Origin: Candidatus Faecousia excrementigallinarum
GTDB taxonomy: Bacteria > Bacillota > Clostridia > Oscillospirales > Oscillospiraceae
Assembly (NCBI GenBank): GCA_018713285.1
Contig: DVFK01000080.1
Coordinates: forward strand, 1-58,835
Length of the DNA: 58,835 nt
Direction: 5' to 3'
A model generated the notes under the pieces. The model saw only the letters and a list, made by a program, of their open reading frames with translations. It was not told the origin of the DNA and did no database searches. The position numbers were made by a program, and so were the translations under genes. Shown piece after piece: positions 34,261-41,543 of this stretch (its first letter is position 1; every line of letters begins with the position of its first letter).

Positions 34261-35298
34261 TTATTTCTTGGGGCCGGCGGAGGAGCGGATGACCAGGCCG
34301 GGGGTGAAGCGGATTTCCTGGGCGCCGTAGGCGCCGGCGTCGGAGGGCTTCCGGCTCTGGCGGATGCGCTTGATTACCAGGCGGCAGGTCTCCTTGCCCA
34401 TATCGTAGATGTTCTGGTCCACGCTGGTCAGAGGGGTTTCCAGGTATTCACAGAAGGGGTTGTTATCGAAGCCCACCAGGCCGAAATCCTCTCCCAGCCG
34501 GTAGTGATACTTCTTCAAAGCCTTGATGACGCCAATGGCCATCAGGTCGTTGCAGGCGAAAATGCCGTCGCAGCCGTTTTCCAGCAGGGGCTGGGCCTGA
34601 AGGAGGCCCGACTGCAAGGTAAAGTCCCCGGAGGCAATCAGGGCGTCGTTTTTGGGGATGTTGTATTCCCGCAGGGCGTCCAGATACCCCTCCAGCCGGT
34701 CCCGGGAGAAGGAGCGGTTCAGAGGGCCGGTGATGCAGCCGATGGAGCGGTAGCCCTGGGACAGGAGGAACCGGGTGGCAAGATACCCGCCCATCCGGTG
34801 ATTGACGCTCACAATGTCGTAGCTGCTGCCGATGAGCTGCCGGTCAAACTGCACCACCGGCACCCGGCTCCGGGCAGCCAGGGCGTTGAACTCGTTGGCC
34901 AGGGGAATTTCGTCGTCGGAGATGGAGCTTACCAGCACCACCCCGTCCACCTGCCGGTTCAGAAGCAGCTGCAAATTCTCCACGTCCTTCTTGCCCTGGT
35001 CGTTGGAGTTGCAGAAAATCACAAAGTAGCCCTGCTTGTGGGCTTCCCGCTCGATGCCCTTGGCCAGCTCTGAGAAGTAGGGGTTGGAGATGTCGGGCAT
35101 GATAAGCCCCAGGGTGCGGGTCTGCTTGGTGACCAGGGCCCGGGCGGAGTAGTTGGGGGCGTAGTTGTGCTCCTTGGCCACATCCTGGATGCGTTTTCTG
35201 GTTTCGTCGGAAACCCGGCAGGGGCGCTTGTTCAGTACCAGGGATACGGTGGTGGGGGAGACGCCCACCTCGTTGGCAATATCCTTGATGGTATACAT
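34261..35298 (-). CDS. LacI-family transcriptional regulator of the glycan regulon
   Basis: A 345-residue LacI/GalR repressor. The N-terminal helix-turn-helix is YTIKDIANEVGVSPTTVSLV with the hinge helix near RKRIQDVAKEHNY; the periplasmic-binding-like effector domain spans about 60-340. The start at 35298 is set by GGAGG and by the conserved N-terminus. Matching palindromes in front of three nearby glycan transcription units make it the likely regulator of the locus, and a weaker palindrome behind its own promoter suggests autoregulation. The effector sugar is unknown. Confidence 0.93.
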   Translation of the reverse strand: MYTIKDIANEVGVSPTTVSLVLNKRPCRVSDETRKRIQDVAKEHNYAPNYSARALVTKQTRTLGLIMPDISNPYFSELAKGIEREAHKQGYFVIFCNSNDQGKKDVENLQLLLNRQVDGVVLVSSISDDEIPLANEFNALAARSRVPVVQFDRQLIGSSYDIVSVNHRMGGYLATRFLLSQGYRSIGCITGPLNRSFSRDRLEGYLDALREYNIPKNDALIASGDFTLQSGLLQAQPLLENGCDGIFACNDLMAIGVIKALKKYHYRLGEDFGLVGFDNNPFCEYLETPLTSVDQNIYDMGKETCRLVIKRIRQSRKPSDAGAYGAQEIRFTPGLVIRSSAGPKK

Positions 35299-35345
35299 GG
35301 CAAATCCTCCTTTGGGGGGCTGCATACATTAAATAAAGTAAAATT

Positions 35346-35351
35346 ATTATA
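35346..35351 (-). promoter_or_regulatory. -10 element of the lacI promoter
   Basis: Perfect TATAAT on the minus strand, 48 nt before the lacI start. No good -35 box is seen at the expected distance. Confidence 0.6.
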
Positions 35352-35380
35352 GCACAGGATTCCCAAAAAGGAAAGAGATA

Positions 35381-35396
35381 GATAAAGCGAGTTACC
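35381..35396. promoter_or_regulatory. Possible LacI-type operator 4 (autoregulation)
   Basis: GATAAAGCGAGTTACC agrees with operator 3 at 13 of 16 positions and lies just upstream of the lacI -35 region. Confidence 0.45.
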
Positions 35397-35475
35397 ACTT
35401 TTTAACATGGCAAAATACACAAAAAATGGGGGCGTTTTTTTACGATGCAAAAGCAGATAATACGAGAATAATGGG

Positions 35476-35504
35476 TTAACATTTGAAAAATTCGTGTATA
35501 GAAT
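35476..35504 (+). promoter_or_regulatory. Promoter of the binding-protein operon
   Basis: TTAACA, 17-nt spacer, TAGAAT. The downstream operator begins 15 nt after the -10 box, so bound repressor would block initiation or early elongation. Confidence 0.8.
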
Positions 35505-35518
35505 AAAGACAGCCAAAC

Positions 35519-35535
35519 GGATAAAACGGTTTACC
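35519..35535. promoter_or_regulatory. LacI-type operator 3 (binding-protein operon)
   Basis: GGATAAAACGGTTTACC, sharing its ATAAAACGGTTTA core with operator 2, in the 5' leader of the 19.5-kb glycan operon. Confidence 0.8.
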
Positions 35536-35581
35536 GAAAGCGACCCCGAAACCCAAACAAAAAACCAAGGAGGAAAAAACA

Positions 35582-36937
35582 ATGAAAAAGGTTCTTAGCG
35601 TACTGCTTGCGGTCCTGCTGCTGTGCGGCCTGTTTACCGGCTGCGCCCAGAAGGAGCAGGGCGGCAACGAAACCACCACCACCCCCACCGGTGACAGCAC
35701 CGACGGCACCACCCAGGGCGGTTCCCAGGATGTAATCGAAGTGATCCTGCCCACCTACCGTACCGGTGAGGACGCCGGTGCCAAGTTCTTCGAGGCACAG
35801 GTTGAGCGCTTCAACAAGGAATACGAGGGCAAGTACAAGATCATCATCGAGGAATCTCCCTCCAACACCCACACCGACCGGATCAAGCAGCTGGCTCTCC
35901 AGGGCGAGCTTCCCACCATCTTCCAGTGCAGCGATTCCAAGTGGGTTGAGGACTACCTGATTGCCAACAACATGCTGGAAGACCTGAGCAGCTTCATCTC
36001 CTCCGATCCCGAGATGGAGAAGCTGTTCATCCAGGACTCCGTGGACTTCTGCACCAAGGACGGCAAGGTGGTTGCCCTGCCTCTGACCGTGCTCAGACCC
36101 ACCGGCCTGTACTACAACACCACCATGATCGACCTGGGCGGCAAGAAGGTCACCGAGATGACCTGGGATGAGTTCACCACTGCTCTGGGCGACACCAAGA
36201 TCGCTTTCCAGACCGCTGAAGGCGGCTGGACCACCAGCCTGCTGCTCACCGCTATCATCGGCAGCATCGAGGGCGGTCCCGAACTGCTGAAGGCCGGCGT
36301 ATCCGAGAAGATCACCGACTTCAACAACCCCATCCTCATTGAGGCTTTCGGCAAGCTGCAGGCTCTGTACCAGTCCAACGGCTGGGAGAACGCTGTGGGC
36401 GCTACTTACCCCGATGCCGCTACCGGCTTCTACGGCAAGCAGAGCTCCGTCCTGCCTGACGGCACCTGGATCATCGACAAGGTTCTCGATCCCACCGACT
36501 GGTCCAACGGCTTTGACGGCACCACCGTCGCCGGCGACTACTACCCCGAGAATGTGGCCATTGCCAACCCCTACGTTTACGACTGGATGATGCCCGCTGG
36601 TCTGCCTGAGGATCAGAAGGAAGCCGGCCTGGCCTTCTTCGCCTTCATGTGCCGTCCCGAGGAAGTCGAGGCCTACATCCTGGCTGAGGGCGGCTCCGCT
36701 CCCAACCTGACCTACTCCGACGAGTTCAACGCCTCTCTGTCCGAGAAGAAGCTGCTGGCTGACTTCGCTACCGGCCTGAACAGCGACACCACCTACATCG
36801 TCAACTGGAGCGATGCCATCAGCGCCAGCCTGTTCACCGGCGACTTCTCCAACATGCTGCCCATGCTGCTGAAGGGCGAGTGGACCCCCGAGCAGTTCGC
36901 CGCTGAATTGACCAACGCTGCGGCAGCCCTCGGCTAA
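35582..36937 (+). CDS. ABC transporter sugar-binding lipoprotein (family 1)
   Basis: A 451-residue extracellular solute-binding protein. Signal peptide with lipobox LFTGC (lipidated Cys21), a short Thr/Gly-rich linker (about 25-48), then the two-lobed family-1 binding fold. An oligosaccharide ligand is expected from the operon. The start has AAGGAGG upstream. Its codons are strikingly uniform (CTG, AAG, GAC, ATC, GGC), unlike most neighbours, which suggests very high expression. It is first in the operon under operator 3 and followed by an intercistronic hairpin. Confidence 0.93.
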   Translation: MKKVLSVLLAVLLLCGLFTGCAQKEQGGNETTTTPTGDSTDGTTQGGSQDVIEVILPTYRTGEDAGAKFFEAQVERFNKEYEGKYKIIIEESPSNTHTDRIKQLALQGELPTIFQCSDSKWVEDYLIANNMLEDLSSFISSDPEMEKLFIQDSVDFCTKDGKVVALPLTVLRPTGLYYNTTMIDLGGKKVTEMTWDEFTTALGDTKIAFQTAEGGWTTSLLLTAIIGSIEGGPELLKAGVSEKITDFNNPILIEAFGKLQALYQSNGWENAVGATYPDAATGFYGKQSSVLPDGTWIIDKVLDPTDWSNGFDGTTVAGDYYPENVAIANPYVYDWMMPAGLPEDQKEAGLAFFAFMCRPEEVEAYILAEGGSAPNLTYSDEFNASLSEKKLLADFATGLNSDTTYIVNWSDAISASLFTGDFSNMLPMLLKGEWTPEQFAAELTNAAAALG

Positions 36938-36985
36938 GGGAATACTCCCCCGCGGGGGCGAACCGTTCCGTAAGTAAGTCTCAAC

Positions 36986-37046
36986 AACGAACAAGTTTGT
37001 GCCGGCGGCTGTGGAAAACAACGCCGCACATACTTGTTCGTTTTCT
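36986..37046 (+). terminator. Intercistronic hairpin after the binding-protein gene
   Basis: AACGAACAAG at 36986-36995 pairs with CTTGTTCGTT at 37033-37042, with an inner GTGCCGGCG/CGCCGCAC stem, followed by TTTTC. It probably acts as a partial terminator or 3'-end stabiliser that makes binding protein more abundant than the permeases. Confidence 0.75.
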
Positions 37047-37064
37047 ATGTCTGCCAATTATAGA

Positions 37065-37160
37065 GGTGAAACGAAAATGAAACGACTGAAAGCACCTGCA
37101 CTACGCACCAACGGTGAAACGAAAAAGAAAAGACTGAAAGCACCTGCACTTCGCACCAAC
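37065..37160 (+). repeat. 48-bp tandem duplication at the permease start
   Basis: GGTGAAACGAAAATGAAACG at 37065 recurs at 37113 with the ATG changed to AAG. The unit is exactly 16 codons and contains the ribosome-binding site and start codon. Confidence 0.92.
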
Positions 37161-38018
37161 AAGGCCCAGCTGTATTTCTGGATTTATCTGTTCCTGCTGC
37201 CTTGCGTGTTTATCTTCCTGGCCTTTTATCTCATGCCCATTGTGACGGTGGTGGTCACTTCCTTCTGCCAGTGGGATGGCTTCAATGCCCCCAAGTTTGA
37301 CGGACTGGCCAACTACACCAAGATGTTCCAGAACAAAATTTTCTACCAATCCCTTTGGAATCTGCTGGGCTGGGCTTTTATTGCGGCGACTCTTCATGTA
37401 GGCTTTGGCATCCTCATGGCCTTCATCTTCCGGGAGAAGCCCAAGGGCTGGCGGTTCACCCAGGTGGTCTTTATGATCCCCAACGTGATTTCCGTGGCTG
37501 CCTGGTCCATGATCTATAAATATTTCTTCCGCAACGACATCGGTATGCTCAACAGCATCATCCGTATTTTTGATCCGGACTTTGCCTGCGACTGGTTCTT
37601 CCAGAAGCCGGAGGCCTTCTGGGCCATTACCCTTACCTGGCTGTTTTACGCCGTGATTGTGACTTTGCTGGTGCAGGGCGACCTGATGGCCATTCCCGAG
37701 CAGCTCCATGAGGCGGCCACTCTGGACGGCGCTTCCAAGTGGCAGCAGATTATGCGCATTGACCTGCCTTTGTGCCGCAACGCCATCGGTACCGGCGTCA
37801 TCTGCTCCATCACCGCAAGAATTGCCATGTATGAGGCCATTTACCTCACCACCAACGGCGCCGGCAAGACCATGAACCTGCCGGTGATGCTGGTCCGGGC
37901 CATTCAGGACGGCAAATACGGCGTGGCCAACGCCTATGGCGTTGTCATGCTGGTGCTGGGCCTGCTGACCCTGCTCATTGTCAACAAGCTGTTCCGCATG
38001 GACGACCCGGTGTATTAA
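37077..38018 (+). CDS. ABC sugar permease 1 (UgpA/LacF type)
   Basis: A 313-residue permease with six transmembrane segments and the EAA loop HEAATLDGASKWQQIMRIDLP, seen here from residue about 217. The start at 37077 lies in the first of two 48-bp direct repeats, so the protein begins with KRLKAPALRTN twice. An upstream GTG in frame at 36999 would put the N-terminus inside the intercistronic hairpin and is rejected. It pairs with the next permease. Confidence 0.92.
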   Translation: MKRLKAPALRTNGETKKKRLKAPALRTNKAQLYFWIYLFLLPCVFIFLAFYLMPIVTVVVTSFCQWDGFNAPKFDGLANYTKMFQNKIFYQSLWNLLGWAFIAATLHVGFGILMAFIFREKPKGWRFTQVVFMIPNVISVAAWSMIYKYFFRNDIGMLNSIIRIFDPDFACDWFFQKPEAFWAITLTWLFYAVIVTLLVQGDLMAIPEQLHEAATLDGASKWQQIMRIDLPLCRNAIGTGVICSITARIAMYEAIYLTTNGAGKTMNLPVMLVRAIQDGKYGVANAYGVVMLVLGLLTLLIVNKLFRMDDPVY

Positions 38019-38034
38019 GAAGGAGGGAATACTC

Positions 38035-38868
38035 GTGAAGCTGGTGAAAAAAATAAGCGTGAAAACCATCATGTATTTTCTTCTGATTTTTACTGTGGTG
38101 GTCTCCGTTTTCCCCATTTTGTGGGTGATTATGTCCTCGTTCAAGACCAATGGCGAGATTATGAGCGGCCCTTTCGTGCTGCCCTCCCAGATTAACTTCG
38201 ACGCCTACCGGTATCTGTTTGAAAACTATGATTTTCTCACCTATACCCTCAACTCCATCTATGTGAGCTTCGTGCCCACCATCCTGGCTCTGGTCATTTA
38301 CACCGCCGCCGCCTATGTCATTGCCAAGTACAAGTTCCCGGGCAAGATTCTCTTCTATGCCCTCTTTACCATGACCCTGCTGGTGCCTGCCCACTCCCGG
38401 ACCCAGCCTATTTTCAGCCTGATTATCGATCTGGATTTGTATAACACCCGGGAAGGACTGGCCCTTGTGTATCTGTCCACCGGCATGGCCATGTCCATGT
38501 TCATCCTGAAAGCCACCTTCCAGGCCATCCCCGACGAGCTGAGCGAGGCGGCTACCATTGACGGCGCCAGCTTCGTCCAGGTGTTTACCAGAATCAATAT
38601 GCCCCTGGCTAAGAACGGCCTGGTGAGCGCCGGCGTGCTGATGCTCCTGGCCAACTGGAATGAGTTCTACTACGCAAACCTGCTGGTGACCTCTTCCCAG
38701 AACCGGACCTTGCCTGTGGTTACCATTTTGTTCAACTCCATGTTCTCCTACAACTACACCAACACCTTCGCTGCCCTGACGGTGGTGGTGCTGCCCGGAA
38801 TCCTGTTCTATGCCCTGGCTCAGAAGCAGGTTCAAAACAGCATTGCCGCCTCCGGTATTAAAGGATAA
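38035..38868 (+). CDS. ABC sugar permease 2 (UgpE/LacG type)
   Basis: A 277-residue permease with six transmembrane segments and the EAA loop SEAATIDGASFVQVFTRINM. The start is probably GTG at 38035, 7-8 nt after AGGAGGG; an upstream in-frame TTG lies inside the previous gene. It forms the membrane channel with permease 1. No ATP-binding subunit gene is present in the window, as in many Firmicutes sugar operons that share MsmX/MsmK. Confidence 0.92.
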   Translation: MKLVKKISVKTIMYFLLIFTVVVSVFPILWVIMSSFKTNGEIMSGPFVLPSQINFDAYRYLFENYDFLTYTLNSIYVSFVPTILALVIYTAAAYVIAKYKFPGKILFYALFTMTLLVPAHSRTQPIFSLIIDLDLYNTREGLALVYLSTGMAMSMFILKATFQAIPDELSEAATIDGASFVQVFTRINMPLAKNGLVSAGVLMLLANWNEFYYANLLVTSSQNRTLPVVTILFNSMFSYNYTNTFAALTVVVLPGILFYALAQKQVQNSIAASGIKG

Positions 38869-38880
38869 GGAGGAAACCCT

Positions 38881-41532
38881 ATGCGCACCATTGCCCTGGA
38901 CGGCCTCTGGCAGGGTACCCTGCCGGGTTCCCAGCCCCAGCCCATGCAGGTTCCCGGCTGCTTCGACAGCTATACGGAGCAAAAAGACATTGCCCAGCCT
39001 GTGATTTTTGAGCGGCAGTTTGACCTTGCCCTGGAAAAGGATATGCACTGTGCTCTGTCTTTCGAGGCGGTGAGCTACTATTGCGAAATTTATGTAAACG
39101 ACCAAAAGGCCGGAACCCACGAGGGAATGTGGGACAGCTTCCTGCTGGATGTGACAAAGCTTCTCCGGGACGGTGAAAACCGGCTGCGGCTGGCAGTCAC
39201 CAAGCCCGGCTACCAGGATTCAGACCCCTTCCCCCTGCGGCAGGTGCTCAGCGGCTTCATCCCCGACGTGCTCCACACCTTCGGCGGCATCTGGGGCAGC
39301 GTGAAGCTGCTGGAAAGCAAAAACGTATTCTGCGAATACCACTTTGCCAACGGCGACGCCGACGGCACCTTCCGATTTGAGGCAGGACTTCTGGAAAAGC
39401 CTTCCCGGGAGGTGGAACTGACGGTGACCCTTCTGGAGGGGGACGGACGGCAGGTCAAGACCTTCCAAAAGACCTTCGGCCCGGAGAAGACCATCCTCCG
39501 GTTGGAGGGGCAGGTGGAAAATCCCCGGCTCTGGTGCCCGGAAAGCCCGGCAGTGTATACGGTGCTGGGAGAGCTGACCTGCGACGATGAGAAAATTCCC
39601 CTGCACACCACCATGGGCTTTCGCACCGTGGAAGGAAAGGGAAGCCGCCTGCTTCTCAACGGCAAGCCCCTGTACCTCCGGGGAGCCCTTCACTGGGGCT
39701 ACTATGACGACAAGCTGATTCCCGTCCCCACCGGGGAGGAGATTGACCGGGAGATTTCCGGCATCCGGGAATACGGCATGAACGCCATCAAGCACTGCCT
39801 GTATATCCCCCGGCAGAATTACCTGAACAAGGCCGACCGGGAAGGTGTCATTTCCTGGGTGGAGCTGCCTTTGTGGCTGCCTGACCCCACTCCCGAGCTT
39901 CCCCAGCGGATTCGCCGGGAGTATCCCCGGATTCTCCGGCAGCTGGCAGGACACCCCTCCATTTTGCTCACCACCTTAGGCTGCGAGCTGAACGACGGGG
40001 TGGGAAGCGATATACTTTCCCAGATGTATACCCTGGTGAAGGAGACCACCCACACCCTGGTAAAGGACAATTCCGGCTCCGGGGAGTGCTACGAGGGATT
40101 GCAGGAGGAGTATGCCGACTACTACGACTACCACTTCTATGCGGACCTGAACCACTTTGAGCAGCTGGTGGAGACCTTTACCCCCACCTGGCGGAACACC
40201 ATGCCCTGGTTCTTCGGAGAGTTCTGCGACAGCGATGTGCTGCGGAACCTGGGCGACGTGCGGAAGGCCTACGGGGTGAAGGAGCTGGCCTGGGAGACCA
40301 ACGACCCCCACAAAAACCCCATCAGCGTCCTGAAACCCGATTTCTACGCCCACAACCACGACCGGAATGTGCTTCTCAGCGGCATTGATGAGGATTTTGA
40401 CCGGAAGATTCAGCGCTCCGTGAATCACTCCATGGTCCACCGGAAGGTGACCCTGGAGGCTACCCGCAGCGAGGAGATTATCAGCGGCTACAACATCACC
40501 ACCCTCCGGGACGTGCCCCTGTGCCCCAACGGCCTGTTTGACGACATGGGCAAGCCCAAGTTTGACACCGCCCGGTTCCGCCAGAGCAATGACGATGTGG
40601 TGCTGTGCCCCGCCTGGGATTTGACCCGTATCTGGATGACCTCCGACCGGGTCCAGTACCGGGAGCGGTACAACTTCTACGGCGGCAGCACCTACCGGCT
40701 GCGGGTGCTTATGTCCAACTACGGCGGCAAGACCTGGGAGCGTCCGGTGCTGTGCTACACCCTGGAGCAGGACGGCCACACGGTGCTGCAAAACATGGTG
40801 GAAGGTGCTCCGGCGGTGGAGCACGGACAGGTGCGGCAGCTGGGCATCATCCAGTTCACCCTGCCCCAGGTGGCGGCTCCTGTGACCTACGTATTGAAGG
40901 TAAGAGCCTGCGACCAGGGAAAGATGGTCTCCAACGAATGGCCCATTTTCGTGTACCCTCCCAGAGTCCGTCCCAATATGACGGTAGGCATTCTGGATCT
41001 TGCCGGATGCCTGGACACGGCGGAAGAAGTTTACAACACCAAAAAGCTCACCTTGGGGCAGAAGGTGGAAGGCTGCGACGCCGTGATGACCACCTGCCTG
41101 ACCCCGGAGATTCTGGACTACGCCCGCTCCGGCGGACGGGTTTTGTACCTTCCCAGAGGGGAGGAGGATTATCTTCTTAAGTGCCCCTTCTGGCGGGAGG
41201 GTATGCTGTGGCGGAATTACCCCTCCTTCCTGGAAAAGCTGGACGACCGGTGCTGGATGGACGACTTGCGCTTTTACAGCGTGACGGCGGACAGCGCCCT
41301 GGAGCTTCGGGAGCTGCCCACGGAGCTGCGGCGGGACTACACCCCCATTCTCCGGCGGTATGACTGCCGTCAGTGGCTGACCCATGACTATCTGGGCGTT
41401 TCCCGGGTAGGGGAGGGGAGAATCTACACGACCACCCTCCGGGTGGAGGGCGGACAGGGCAAGCAGCCCAAACTGCTTATGAACAACCGGATGGGACTTT
41501 ATCTTCTGGACGAAATGCTTACAGAAAAGTAA
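38881..41532 (+). CDS. Glycoside hydrolase family 2 protein
   Basis: An 883-residue GH2-type enzyme: sugar-binding jelly roll (about 1-145), Ig-like sandwich (about 150-255), TIM barrel (about 258-560) and a long C-terminal part (about 560-883) with sandwich and Rossmann-like pieces. Probable acid/base E369 in GCELND and nucleophile E447 in FFGEFCD. No signal peptide, so cytoplasmic. Beta-galactosidase, beta-glucuronidase or beta-mannosidase activity cannot be separated from sequence alone. AAGGAGG precedes the start. Confidence 0.85.
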   Translation: MRTIALDGLWQGTLPGSQPQPMQVPGCFDSYTEQKDIAQPVIFERQFDLALEKDMHCALSFEAVSYYCEIYVNDQKAGTHEGMWDSFLLDVTKLLRDGENRLRLAVTKPGYQDSDPFPLRQVLSGFIPDVLHTFGGIWGSVKLLESKNVFCEYHFANGDADGTFRFEAGLLEKPSREVELTVTLLEGDGRQVKTFQKTFGPEKTILRLEGQVENPRLWCPESPAVYTVLGELTCDDEKIPLHTTMGFRTVEGKGSRLLLNGKPLYLRGALHWGYYDDKLIPVPTGEEIDREISGIREYGMNAIKHCLYIPRQNYLNKADREGVISWVELPLWLPDPTPELPQRIRREYPRILRQLAGHPSILLTTLGCELNDGVGSDILSQMYTLVKETTHTLVKDNSGSGECYEGLQEEYADYYDYHFYADLNHFEQLVETFTPTWRNTMPWFFGEFCDSDVLRNLGDVRKAYGVKELAWETNDPHKNPISVLKPDFYAHNHDRNVLLSGIDEDFDRKIQRSVNHSMVHRKVTLEATRSEEIISGYNITTLRDVPLCPNGLFDDMGKPKFDTARFRQSNDDVVLCPAWDLTRIWMTSDRVQYRERYNFYGGSTYRLRVLMSNYGGKTWERPVLCYTLEQDGHTVLQNMVEGAPAVEHGQVRQLGIIQFTLPQVAAPVTYVLKVRACDQGKMVSNEWPIFVYPPRVRPNMTVGILDLAGCLDTAEEVYNTKKLTLGQKVEGCDAVMTTCLTPEILDYARSGGRVLYLPRGEEDYLLKCPFWREGMLWRNYPSFLEKLDDRCWMDDLRFYSVTADSALELRELPTELRRDYTPILRRYDCRQWLTHDYLGVSRVGEGRIYTTTLRVEGGQGKQPKLLMNNRMGLYLLDEMLTEK

Positions 41533-41543
41533 GGGGAATGGCT

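Noticed and set aside
35531-37057. A 508-codon minus-strand frame opposite the binding-protein gene
   Set aside because: The plus strand encodes a clear lipoprotein with lipobox; the antisense frame is a by-product of strongly biased codons.
36999-37076. Upstream GTG start for permease 1
   Set aside because: It lies within the intercistronic hairpin and lacks a ribosome-binding site, while ATG at 37077 follows GAGGTGA.
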